Shown here in pieces: positions 33,202 to 46,000 of a stretch of DNA of 64,000 nucleotides. Within the stretch, counting starts at the first letter, position 1. The number at the start of each line of letters is the position of its first letter. Made by a program: the position numbers and the translations under genes. The stretch spans positions 76,232,728-76,296,727 of the forward strand of contig CM028384.1 in NCBI GenBank assembly GCA_013146195.2, read 5' to 3'. The stretch comes from Codonopsis lanceolata. Lineage: Eukaryota; Streptophyta; Magnoliopsida; Asterales; Campanulaceae. The notes below the pieces were generated by a model that searched no databases, had not been told where the DNA came from, and was given only the letters and a program-made list of their open reading frames with translations.

Positions 33202-35572
33202 TGGTGAAGTCAAGAGTTCACCACCAAGTGGTCACCAAGGATCGGTCAACAAGACGTGGTCACCGGTGATATGCAAGAGGCTGAAATCACTGAAAGAAGG
33301 CAACCAAGGAGGAGGAGACTAACACCGGCGATATCGCCGCAAAGAGACAGAGAAGGAATCCTGAGCTGAATCCAGGTACCTTTGTCCCTTTCTCCCCCAC
33401 TACTGCAACTGATCCTGCTCCAAATTCTCCCCCTTCTGATCCTAATTCCCCAAACACTGCTCCCATCAAGTTTTTCCCTCCAATTAGGAATCCTACCTTT
33501 CATCCTAGGCATTCCTATTACCAAGCAAATCCTGTTCCAATTCCTCCAAACTGGGTCTTTCCCATAGATCATTTACCATACTTTGTTCAGTTTCTTCTCT
33601 CCTTCCATGAGGAAAAGAAAACTGACAAGCCCCCTGTCAACCCAGTCAAATACATTGACCACAATTTAAAAAGGAGACCTTATGTTTTGTATCCTGCCAC
33701 CCCAAATCTTAGTCAAGAGGACTTAGTTGCAAACTATGGAAAGTACTTTGACCCTCTCCTCTCGCTCGAACGATTCTATCTCTCAAACGATAGATTTGTC
33801 CAAGATGAGCTTGTCTAGCTTGGACCATTTATAGTAAAGTCCATAATCTACCAGCTCTCCCCCCAAATGATCCTTTCCTAGTTGGCAGACCTGCACTGCC
33901 TGAAGATGATGAACTTAACCAGGACTGGGAACAACCTTCTGTTGAGCCAGACAAGTTAGCTAGGATCCAGAGAGCTGCCAATAAATATGTTCAGGATGCA
34001 GTAAATGCTGCAAATCTAGCCTACATTGAATTACACAGACGGATGGCCTCCATGCCAGGAGGAGCTTCCATGGACACAGCTTTTCCAGATGCTATGTCAA
34101 GTCAACCAGCCCCTTTAATTACTGAATCCATACCCACTGTTCCTCATATCACTCCTTCAGCTGTTCCATTTGTTGTGTCAGCCACAACCTTCCTTACCTC
34201 ACCTCAATAGCCATCTCCACCTCAACTCTACAACCTATCTCTCTTCCATCCTTCACTCCAACCACTGATGCCTCATCTTCCATTCCAACCACAACTGTTG
34301 CTCTCCCCACTATACCTACATCGGCCTTCTCAACCTTCGCCTCTTCCGCATTTTTCCATCGCCTCCACTTACTCAACCAGCTCAAACTGTCACCACTCGC
34401 CTTCCATCTCACGGTCACTCCCACTCTTGCTCAATCAATGTCAGCCATGCCTCAACCTGTTCCACCTGTGTCAGCCACTCCCTCTTCTGCTCCAGAAATT
34501 TCAGCCATTCCTCTATCAGTCCCCCTTTTGTCAGTCACTACTTCCATTCCACCCTTAACTGATACCATCCCTCGCTCGATTCCCCTGTCGGCTTGCACTG
34601 TAGTTTCAGCTGCTATCATCATCTCTTCAGCTGACACTGCAACTGCTTCTCTTCCTCTTCCCACAGTTGACATACCCTCTCACCCAAACCAAGCCTCTCC
34701 ACTGCTTGTTCTGCCTGACCTCTCTCTTCACACATCCCACACTCTTTCTGTCAGCCCAGTGTCTATCTTCAAGCCTACTGCTCCTGAACCTTACCTAGAA
34801 GAAGATTTTGGTTCCCTCTCCCCTGAAAAATCTATGGACCAAACCTTCATGGACTCATCTTCTGACTCCTCCAAATCCACTTCTGAGGACGAGTCTCTTC
34901 TCACCCTCTCAGTTAGCCAGTAGGAAAGCTCGAAAACAACGAAAAATTATTTCAAAGGCTTTGCTTCGTCCTACTGGCACAAAAATTGTTTTTCCTGAAG
35001 ACATGCCTACCCCCTCACCTGAGCCAGAAGCCCAAATCCCAGCCTACCCCATGGATGTTTTCTTCCCCCCTGACCCTGAGGATGCTGATATTCACACCCA
35101 TCAGCTATTCTCAGATGAACCTCAACCAACTCAACCACCTGCTCAAGCTTCTGCCGCCTCTAGTTCTCTGTCTCTGCCTGCTAAGCTCGACCTTTTATAC
35201 ACTCATCATTTGCATATGAAGTCGGATTTACCCGCCGACACATCAGCTTGCTACACTTCAACAAAGAAGTTGCTCTCTGCTTCCCGAACCTCACCCAGAT
35301 CATCACCACCGAGGTGCAAGCTGCCATTGCTGCTGGTGCTCCTCGTGAAGCTCATATGGATGACTGGAGGACTCTCTTACTCTACCAACAAGAGTGGTCC
35401 AATCGTGCTTTCAATGCTATGCTTCAAACCATTCAGGAGGAGAAGAAGCGTAAAGCTCGAGCCGATGCTTACATGGTCGAAAACCGATTCTCGTGGAACG
35501 ATCAAGTCGATGCTCGATCACCCTGACACCGCGCAGAAGAACATGGTGAAGTAAAAGAACCCGAGCACGAAG
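33202..35572 (+). pseudogene. Third open frame, C-terminal part in several broken frames
   Basis: Continuation of the env-position product across at least four frame changes. It comprises a proline-rich segment (33400-33590), DLVANYGKYFDPLLSLERFY (about 33720-33780), a Ser/Pro/Ala-rich stretch of about 160 codons (34438-34923), an acidic segment, a basic KARKQRK patch (about 34925) and a coiled-coil-like tail (EVQAAIAAGAPREAHMDDW, QEEKKRKARADAY; 35248-35526). Low complexity and frame breaks make a function call impossible. Confidence 0.5.
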
Positions 35573-35898
35573 AAACTCAAACACAAGCGTAGTCGAAGGA
35601 GAACAAGTTCAAGAAGTTAAAGGTCAAGCCGCAAAGAATCGAGAATGAAGTCGAAGTTGGTCCATCGCTTGAAGCGCAAAACAACCGAAGGATCCACATC
35701 GCCTTATCGGACATTTCATCTCTCTCTCTTTACTATGAACAAACTCCTTTAAACTCTTGTTTTACTTGTACCTCACATTGGCAAGATTCCTATGTTTTCG
35801 CTATTTCTCTTCACATTATACGCTTGTGGTACTAACGTAAATTTTGCAGAACTTTAAAATTTTGGCTTTACGCTTTCAAGTGAATGGTTTTAAGCAAA

Positions 35899-36945
35899 TA
35901 GGAGGAGATTGTTGAATCTTGAAATTAAAAAGATTTGCTTAAAAACATTCCACTTGATTGTCACCAAGAAAATAGATTATAATTGGTCACCGAATATCAT
36001 TTTGTCACCACTTATCTCACGGTGATCTATACGCACTTAAAGTATGAGTTTATCTTTCCTTATTTGTTTAATCATACACTTGTACTAACTCTTTCCCACT
36101 TTGTGTTTTTGGTAGATGTCCTGCCATATAATATCTCACAAGATCCTTTGAGATCTTGCCTCTGCCATGACACATTTTCAAATTCAAATGTGTTCCTAAC
36201 GGGTTGCTTGCAAAGACTATCTATAAATACCCATTGGAAGCATTGGTGAAGACAAGAATCTTAACAGCTTTTGAAGTCAAGAAACTTTCTACTCACAATC
36301 TCTCGACGTTGTCTTCACGAAAAACTTTACTAGATACTTCTCATTGAAAATTTCTCTCTAGTTATTGTTTAGGCAAAACACCGAGTATTTCATTTCAAAT
36401 TATTTAGAACTCGCCGCTTTGTCTCACGAGTTTGATTGTTTCTCAATCATTCTCCCAAACACCGGTCTTTTGTTGTACACCGATCCATTAGAGATCAAAT
36501 AGATTTTTAATAAAATTAGTGCACTTCAAAAATCCAAGTCTGACCAACTTGGTAGTGGACGTAGCTTATCTCGTGAACCACTTCAACCGATTTGTCACCA
36601 TTTCTTATATTCTTGCAACCGACTTAACACTTAAGAAGTTATTCAACCGATTAAGTGTCGGCCGCTTAACAACAATTGTTTGCTTATTTGTTCGCTTAAC
36701 TTGTGTTCGAGTTTCTTCTCTATATTTAGTGATCAAACATTAAAACATATTTCTTTTGAAAATGTTGTGTCGCCACCGACCAACTTTCTTCGACTTAAGG
36801 AATTTCAAAAGTGTCAGCCAACTGACCAATTCTTCAGTTGACTGACAAGATCAAGTTTTCCGCTGCCAAAATTTTAAGATTTTCAAATTAATCCTCAAAG
36901 TTTTTTTTTAAAAGGCTATTCACCCCCCCCCCTCTAGCCTTAACT
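35899..36945 (+). repeat. Sirevirus polypurine tract and 3' LTR
   Basis: AGGAGGAGA (about 35900-35908) is the polypurine tract. The LTR starts TGTTGAATCTTG at 35910. Near its end is CTATTCAC followed by ten C and TCTAG, a C-run commonly seen near the LTR end of these Copia elements. The right border is approximate (36930-36950). Beyond it the sequence is VPS8 intron. Short open frames inside are not genes. Confidence 0.6.
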
Positions 36946-37053
36946 GTTGCCATCTGGACTTACACAAGCTAAGATCAATACTGAAAGTATATCATATGTG
37001 CCAGTCGACATCTAAAATTAAGTGCATGACAACACTTTTCACCCAAAGCTTAC

Positions 37054-40000
37054 CTGTTTAACTGGACCAGATCTGGAATTCGAGAAATAACTGCTTCCTG
37101 AAACGAACCAGAATCATTTTCTAGTTGCAATGTATCATAGATAAAAGAGAAAGTATGAAATGGTTCATCCACATCTTTCATATAGCTCTCCATAGCAGCT
37201 AGATACTGATGTCTGATACCATGAATTAAGCCACAAACCTAAATGAAAGAACAAAAAAACATATCCGATGAAGAAACTGAAAGAGAGAGAGACTGGTCTA
37301 AACATAATCATATGCTTTTGCCGGCAAAGCAGTACAAAGCGTAAAATGTTAAGAATACCTGGTAAAACTGAGCTTTCTCACATAGATGTAGCAAGTGTGC
37401 GTCATCCCAATCTGTCTCAGGCACTACCTCCAAAAGTGCGAGGACCATCTTCTCTCTTCTTCGTAATGAATCCGTTTTTTGCCTTGAAACACTTGAGAGA
37501 AGATCAACCTCTGAGGTGAAGTACTCCAATATTTTTCGAAGCAATTCTTTGGAGACCTCAGCCTTTTCACAGGTAACATAATAAGCAATAAACTCGATTA
37601 TACAACCTATCTCATCCTTTGAAGGCCAAAGAGCTTTTGATAAGGCATCATTAGGAAAGGATGATCTGGCAGTTTCAAGAATAAGAGCAAGAACATCAAC
37701 AATCTTTTGAGTCAAGTTTTTACTTTCAGCCACCAAATCGCTTTCGTTCATGGGCTCCTGAATCAAATTGGTTGACTCAGGCAAAAAGTAGTCCAGTTGT
37801 GAAAGCTCTTTTTCTACTAATGCACATCTCAAAACATCTAATGTTGCTTCAGTATCTAGCTCTAAGAGATGATAAAGGTTTTTGTATGTCTTCGTGGCAA
37901 CTGCCAATGAACTTGGAGGAGCATTACAATCCTCCAATAGAAATTGTATGAGCTCCATTCTAAGAGATGGCAACCGCTCAGGAGGAAGAGTTCCATGTCC
38001 TGAAAAATACAAGTGGGAGTTAAATTCCAAACATGTGCCACAAGTAAAAGGTAAAAAGACAGACCAGAGAAGTAGATTAATTCCAACATGCCACAACCAT
38101 TTAATTGCTTCAATCACTTGCTTAATTCTTGTCTATATTTCACCAGCACATGGTTTTTTTTTGGTGGGGGGTTGTGGGGTGGGGGAGTTGGACCCAAGGA
38201 TCAACATTTGATTAGTTCAAGAAAAATGTGTATTTACGAGGGCAGTGGGTGACCTCTGTGTGTAGCGAGTGGTGTGAGAGGCACGAGCCTGCCAGCCTTG
38301 ACAAACATCAAACTTTAATCATAACTACACAACTGCTCAACAACCTGAAGGAACAAAAACACTCGTTTTCGACAAGAAAATGACATGGATGCGCTTGTTC
38401 CACTAAAAGAAAATAGCCCGACACAAATAATCAGGGAACTAGCAATGCTCACTCTACTGGATGCAGAGCCAATTACTAAACAGGGTGTAGGAAAGGTGCC
38501 CAAATTACTAAAGGAAGTGTGATCCTTTTGAGGCATTAGGCTGAAATGATGTCCAGGTTCAGTTATAAGCATTTCCCCTACAATATTCCCACTCATTCGA
38601 TGGAGTATCTAGTTGATTTTTTCCATTTAAATTGAGCATTTCTTCCTCGTTATGTTTATTGATGAGTTACACAAATCAATAGGTCAAAATTTAGAACACA
38701 ATTTTCATTTCAAGTGTATGCAGTAAGATATCAGCATAAAGGAACAAGTTAACAATTAGACAATCGCATACTATGTGTAAATTAATGATACCAATATCAG
38801 AATAAATCAAAGAGCTCAAGAGAAATTGAAGTTTGAAACTCGAAACTTGAATGAGGAAGAAGAGTTCACAGTAACCAGTGCCAGAATGCTGATAATGAGG
38901 GAACTAGCTTCCAACATTTAAAAGTTAAAACCACTTTAAATGCTGCATCAAAATGTGAATAGACAGATTGATTCATGGTTTATACACCATTTATGACATT
39001 GAAATTCACTACCAAAACAAATTTGATATCTTCTAAAACAATCATTTTAGAATCAAAACTATAATCTTGCTAAATCTATTTTTTTCTAACAGTTCAATAA
39101 AGCTTACCTGGAGGAATCGCAAGACCAGAAAAGCAGTACTTCAGGTAGACAAGCATCCTATACCTGTTTCCAGAAGCTAAGAAGTGATGACTCAAATGAA
39201 GTACCATAAACCAACAATACTTGCAGTCAAAAGGATAAAATACATGAAAGGAGCAAAAATGGAAGAAAACACATCCAAATTATTACACTGTCAGCGCTCA
39301 ACAGCTACAATTCATTAATCATAATATAACCACAGCATACCCAAGGGCAGCAGCAGTTTCACTTTCACTATTTCGTAAAACAGCCAGCAGCTCCTCTAAT
39401 GGTGCTCTAAAATCGTTGAGACCTTTATTAAACAAATATATCAAAGCACCATATAATCTGTGCTCCCGGCATAACCTGACAACCTGAAAAACATGTAGCA
39501 TCACACTAGAACTTTATGACAAAGATCATGTAGAACTGTAGATAGTGAGTACATAACATAATCAACCATGATTTTAGCAACTGCATATATCAGTTCGATA
39601 GCATAACAATTGAAAAATATCAGTAAATGCAAATACCTGATTGAAATCCAATGAAGAAATGTCCATGTGGAGAACACACTGTTCAACTCGCTGCAACCAA
39701 CCTTTTGTGCTGTAATGCTCTACCAGTACTTGCATAATCTTCAGCCAGAATAGAAGTAGAGAAGAATTTATAAAAAATAAAAAAACAAAAACAGATAGTA
39801 ACTGATCATCCAATCATGTTTTAAAAAAAAAATCAAAACAAGCAATACCTCAGGCGGTAAGGATCCAAGCATGTCTTTCAAAATATATGGCTCCAAAAGC
39901 TCCAAAAATGTCTCTATCAAAATAAAGGACGATTAAAATAATTATTGATTCAGCCAAAGACCAATTGTAGAAGCAAATAGATTGAAAAATTCCCCCATTT

Positions 40001-43000
40001 TCCAGACAATCAAATTGCAACAGAGAACAAGGAAAATTAGAGCATATCAATCCACAAATAAGTTTTGGGTCCAATAAATTACACAGTACAAGGGTGCTGT
40101 ATAACAGTTTTCTAGGTCCTATTAGTTAATGCTTATCAATGTTAAATTGGCCAAGTTTCTAATAAGGAAAATCCAAAGTTTCTGGTGTTTCAGTAAATAT
40201 AGGAAGCCCAACGGCATTTGCCTAATTCATCTTTTTCATTTGTTTGGTTAAACTATAGTATATTAAAAACAATTTCCACAAACTGTGGAAAAAATAGTTA
40301 GAGATCAGAAACTTGTGCAATACCAAATGTCATTCAAAATCTGTTGTCTATAATAGTGAAATAATCCTTCTGTTCCTTCCAAAGAGTCCACATTTGAAAA
40401 GCCCGATAATTAAGACATATATGCCATTAGAGTTGGTCATAAGTACAAAAATACTTAAACACAACCAATATGCTTACAACACATGTCGAGGGCAAAGATG
40501 AAAGGTAATGAAAATTGTAAGCATAATTTTTGAAAGTGGACTCTTTATGTGAAACATCCCAAAATAGTATCGTGGACTCTTTGCGTGAAATGGAGGGAGT
40601 AATAAAAATTATGCTGTTTCAGAACAAAAAAGGAGTCAGAAGCATTTGTATAATTCTTTCTTTTGCTTCTTTGGATTAGCAATAAAGCCATTATTTACAA
40701 ATTTCATGCAATAGGAAACAATGGTTAGAGAACTGAGATAGAAACCCAAATGTCACACTAGCTAGCAAGTTAGCAACGTAGAGCAGAAATACCTACGTCA
40801 TTTATAAAAAGACACTTGAGTGAGAAAAGACATTGCAAGCCATTAGAGCATGCTGAATTATGAAGGGAAGATTCGCTCTGAGTTCTAGAGAGCATTTTCT
40901 TCAGCATTAATATTTAGCCTTGTAAATTAAGAGGAGAAGAGAAGAAGAAGAATAATATGATTTGGAAGCCTTAACCCTAAAAAGGTTAAGCTAGGGTATT
41001 TATATATATACAATAAGTTACACATAACACCCTTTATAATATCCCTTATTCGCTAACACTCCCCCTCAAGCTGGAGCATAAATATCATGCATGCCCAGCT
41101 TGTTACTTATATAATGTAACCTATTTCCAACCACCGACTTTGTCGAGAACATCGACAAGCTGATCACCGGACTTGACATAGCTTGTGACAATAATCTTTT
41201 GTTGTAGCTTCCGCGAATGAAATGACAAATCAACCTCAATATGTTTTGTGCGTTCATGAAACACGTGATTCGATGCAATATGGATGGTCGCTTGATTGTC
41301 ACACCATAGCTGCATAGGTGTTGAACTACCAAACCCCATCTCCTCAAGTATTTGGCGAATCCACATCAACTCACAAGTCGATCGAGCCATGGCTCTATAT
41401 TCCGCCTCAAAGATCGGATCTCGACACAACTGCTTCTTGCTTTTCCAAGACACTAAGTTGCCTCCAACAAATATACAATATCCTCGTGGTTGACTTCTTA
41501 CTAATAGACATCCAGCCCAATCAAGATCACAAAAACCCTCAACTCTTATGTGCCCATGATCGCGATAAAGTAACCCACGCCCTGGAGCTCCTTTGAGATA
41601 TCGGAGGATTCGCACAACCTCCCAATGAGTAGATCGTGGAGACGACATAAACCGACTTTACTTACGCAAATGCAATGTCCGGTCTAGTCACGCCTAAATA
41701 GTTCAACTTCCCTACAAGCGCACGATACCTCTCCTGATGATTCAATTCTTCACCATCATCATCTCTAAGCTTCACATTAGCATCCATAGGAGTCTCACTG
41801 GTTTTGCCCCTAACATCCCAGTGTTAGTAAGTAAGTCCAAGACATACTTCCGCTGAGAAAGAAAGATGCCTTGTTTCGAACGGGCAACTTCAATTCCCAA
41901 AAAATACTTGAGGTTCCCGAGATCTTTTGTTTGAAATCTTTCTTGAAGGAAAGACTTGAGAGCATAAATTCCCACACTATCTCCGCCAGTAATAACAATA
42001 TCATCAACATACACAACCAAGAGAATACACCCCGCCTGCATCGACGATAAAAGATCGAATGATCACCGCCGCACCGCATAAGGCCAAACTCTAACACAAC
42101 TTCACTAAATCGACCAAACCAAGCTCGAGGAGACTGTTTCTGCACCATACAACGACTTTTTAACTTGCACACCATCCTCGACTCCCCGAACAACAAAACC
42201 AGAGGTTGTTCAAGATAAACCTTCTTCTTCTGTGTCACCATGAAGAAAAGCATTTTTGACATCTAGTTGGTGAAGCGCCTGGTATGATGCAAAGAAGAGA
42301 AACAAGCAACCGAACGTAAGCCAATCAATCGGAGAGAAAGTTTCGAATAATCCACACCATAAGTTTGGGCATAACCCTTCGCAACTGACGTGCCTTCAAC
42401 CGAGCAAGGGAACCATCAGGATTCACTTTCACTGTGAAAACCCACTTACAACCAATTGCCTTCTTATTATTCGGCAAAGGTATCAAATCCCAAGTCTCGA
42501 TTCTCCTCAAGAGCCTTCATCTCCTCTTCCATAGCGGTTCTCCAACCGGTGAGCCACCGCCTCGCACTTAGAATAGGGTAAGACTCAAGAGAATTAATTA
42601 AGGAAGAAGTAGAAGAAGACAAACCGTAGTAACTAACATAGTCAAGAATGGAATATTGTGCACAACTACGCTTACCTTTTCAAGTGCAATCGAACATCTA
42701 GATCGATAATGGTGGCACCGAGTGCTAGGATCGCAGAAGAGGAGGACTGCCTCTGTAGGGACCACATCGAGGTGCGTATGAGATTGCTCTCGTGGACGGC
42801 GAGAGTAAACTTGCCGAATGGGGGACGAGAGAGGTGAGGTGGGACAGGGGTCATCGCATAACGTGATAGACAAGGAAATCATCATTTGAGTCCAAGAAGA
42901 TGGGTCAATGCAGACGATAGAGGATAGAATGAGTCTCGATTCAAAAAATGTGACATCAAGAGAAACGAGATAACGATTCAACTCGGGAGAAAAACAACGA

Positions 43001-46000
43001 TACCCTTTTGAGACCGAGAGTAGCCAAGGAAGATACATTTGAGGGACTTAGATCCAACTTGGTTATATGAGGTCGATGATCGCGAACAAAGCAAACACAA
43101 CCAAAGGTCTCATGTGACACACTTAAAACAACGAACGGAAGGATATAAGACACGATATGGAATCTTCCCCCAAGAACCGAGGATGGCATCCTATTAATAA
43201 GATGACAAAATAAAACCGCATCGAACCAAAATTGCTTAGGCACATGCATTTGAAAGCTAAGAGCCCTAGCACTTTCCATTAGATGGCGATTCTTTCTCTC
43301 CGCCACCCCGCTTTGTTGAGGTGTATCGCTGCAAGAGGATTCATGAGTCATGCCACGGTCATGCATAAAAGTAGAGAAAGGGGTGGAGAAATATTCTTTT
43401 GCATTGTCACTACGAAGAATTTTAATAGGCACACCAAACCGAGTAGTAATTTCAAAGACAAAACCACAAAAATGGAGAATAACTCGTAACGATTTCTCAT
43501 TAAGTAAATCCAAGTTACACGGAAAATCATCGACAAATGTAACAAAATAACGATAACCAAGTTTCGACACTACCCGAGACTTAACCCCAAACATCGAATG
43601 AACTAACTCAAACGACACAAGCCCTTTTATTGACTCTAGGAAAGTATGAAACACGATGGTGTTTAGCATACCGACACGCTTCACAATTTAATGTAGACAA
43701 AGACTCTAAACTAGGACACAATTTCTTCAAATTTGAGAGACAAGGATGACCCAAACGACAATGAATCGTGTAAGAGAAGTGACACCGAACATGCAACGGA
43801 GAGACAACATCATCCAAAAGTAAAGCCCTCCCCGATTCGTAGCCTCTACCAATAATCCTCTTCGCCGTAAGATCCCGAAAGACACAAGAATCGAAAGGAA
43901 TGAGACACTACGCTTGTAATCACGAAGTTAATTTAGTGATGGATAGTAAATTGAACGGAAAACCGTGAAGGTATAGACGTAAGACAACGATAGAGATGGA
44001 GTGATATGAGCGATTCCGCCTCCCCGAACACATGCAATGCATCCATTGGCTAACGTGACACTAGGCAATATGTAAGAGGTAAAGGAAGATAAAATACCGC
44101 ATCACCGGTCATATGATCGGTAGCACCGTAATCAATGACCCATTTGCGACTCGAGGAGGAAAGACACGCAGCTGGTTTACCCGAATGGACAAGAGTGGTC
44201 GTAAGAGGAAGATGAAGACGGCTGAGAGACCCAAACCGGGTATACCTAGCATACTCTTCATCCGACATCATAACCATCTTCCTCGTCACCAAAGGAGAGG
44301 ACCGACTAATGTGGCCTGGATGAGTAGCAACATTAGCAAAGCGGTTACTAGTCGGTTTCCCATGTAACTTCCAACAATTATGCTGCAGATGCCCCGTGTC
44401 CCCACAATGGTAACATACCTTGACATCCCGATTCCCACCACGCCCATGTGTGCATCATCACCACCACGACCACCCCGACCTCCTCTACCACCTCTCGGCC
44501 CGCCACCACCACGACCACCATGATCGTAACCTCGATGCCCATGAAATGCCTCGCGGCAAGAGCGTAAGATTCACCCACATCCCCCCAACCGAGAAGGCGT
44601 AGGAGATGTGCGTAAAACCCGCGAGAAAGCCTCGCATAAAGAGCAAATATCGCATTCGACAAAATCTGCGATCGAGCAAGAGCAAACTCAGTCGCAAGCC
44701 GCCTAAAAACCCATGACAAGGAGTTGTTCACGCCAGGCTCGCATCTCCTTAATATCACCGTAATTGGAAGCAAAGTGCACCATTCCCCGAGACGCTTAAA
44801 ATCGCAAAGTACCGAGTCACAAGGCGATCTCTTTGATTCGTCGAAACACATCAATGACAAGTCATACAAACGATTCAGATTATCACGCCCGAATACAACA
44901 CCTCCAAATACTCCCAAAGATCTTTGATCAAGCTTTCATGGGAAACTAACTCGCAAAACAAGACGCCATGGAATTCATCATCCGGCCAAAGAGTAATGCA
45001 TCATCCCTAAGCCAAACCTTCGCATTGTCACCAGTTTTAATATCCGTGAGATGATCACCCTTTTCCATGCCAATCAGACTCTTACTAACCACCTTACGCC
45101 ACATCATATAGTTTGTACCATCAAGCTTTTTATCCGTAGTTTATTAGAGTGGTTATCACCGCCGAAACAGCCTTTAAGTCGACATAACTCGCCGAATGTA
45201 AGAGTCTCAACAAACCAAGAAACCAAACAAGCAAAGCCGCAACACACGCCAACCAAGAAAACGAACCACACAGTGGACTCCCCGAATCGGGCGAACTAAG
45301 AGAAGAAAATCCCGAAGCAGACGCCTGGGTCGGAACTCCGCACCGGCGAAGATTTAAAAGGAACGGTCTCCGGCCGCCTAGAGACGGCGAACTGGCCTCA
45401 GGTGGGGTCGCGCAAGAAAGTGATGGCCAAAAGACGCCGCCACTCAAATCGCGAATCGACGATACGATGCCTCGAAATCGCGAACCTCGCAAGCACAACA
45501 AAAAACTTCCGGCACAAACACAACTGCCAAACCACAACCTGGGCTGGCCTATCAATCAAGGTTGCACACTCCGGCAACTCAGAGCATCGCACAGCCTGGC
45601 GACGCCGTAAGGTACGCAACGTCCTTAACGTTGCATGTAGGGAAAGGAAAAAATAAAAATAAAAAATAAAAAAATAGAAGTGAGGTGTATCAAACCAAGT
45701 TTGTTACGTAGAAACCTGCTCTGATACCATGTAAATTAAGAGGAGAAGAGAAGAAGAAGAATAATATGATTTGGAAGCCTTAACCCTAAAAAGGTTAAGC
45801 TAGGGTATTTATATATATACAATAAGTTACACATAACACCCTTTATAATATCCCTTATTCGCTAACAAGTTCGAATCGAGGAAGCAACTTCTCCAAATTT
45901 TGTCGGGTTAAGGCTTCATACATCAAATTCTCTAAACCGGTAGAGCTTTGTGCGCAATCTTATTTGTCAACTTCTTTAGGTTAGATAAGAATTGTTTCGA

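Larger units (their letters stand above)
40921..45867 (-). mobile_element. Complete Ty1/Copia retrotransposon in a VPS8 intron
   Basis: Two identical 138-bp LTRs (TGTTAGCG..AATTTACA on the minus strand) bracket 4.67 kb. The PBS (TGGTATCAGAGC, minus) abuts the right LTR and the PPT (GCTTGAGGGGGAG, minus) abuts the left LTR. In minus-strand order: gag with zinc knuckle CYHCGDTGHLQHNC (about 44415-44375); protease WVIDYGATDHMTG, in which the catalytic DSGA Ser is Tyr (about 44140); integrase (SDNAKEYF, GVAERKNRHLMES, about 43400-43260); RT with YVDDIVITGG (about 42010); RNase H 41648-41124. Many one-base frame breaks occur despite the identical LTRs. The 5-bp flanks AGCCT and AGTTC do not match. 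It shares transcription direction with VPS8. Confidence 0.93.

Noticed and set aside
44420..44602. His-rich plus-strand open frame as a metal-binding protein
   Set aside because: It is the antisense of the Gly/Arg-rich gag region of the minus-strand Copia element.
40921..45867. Copia insertion as evidence that VPS8 is inactivated
   Set aside because: It lies wholly inside an intron and exon borders on both sides are intact, so splicing could still remove it.
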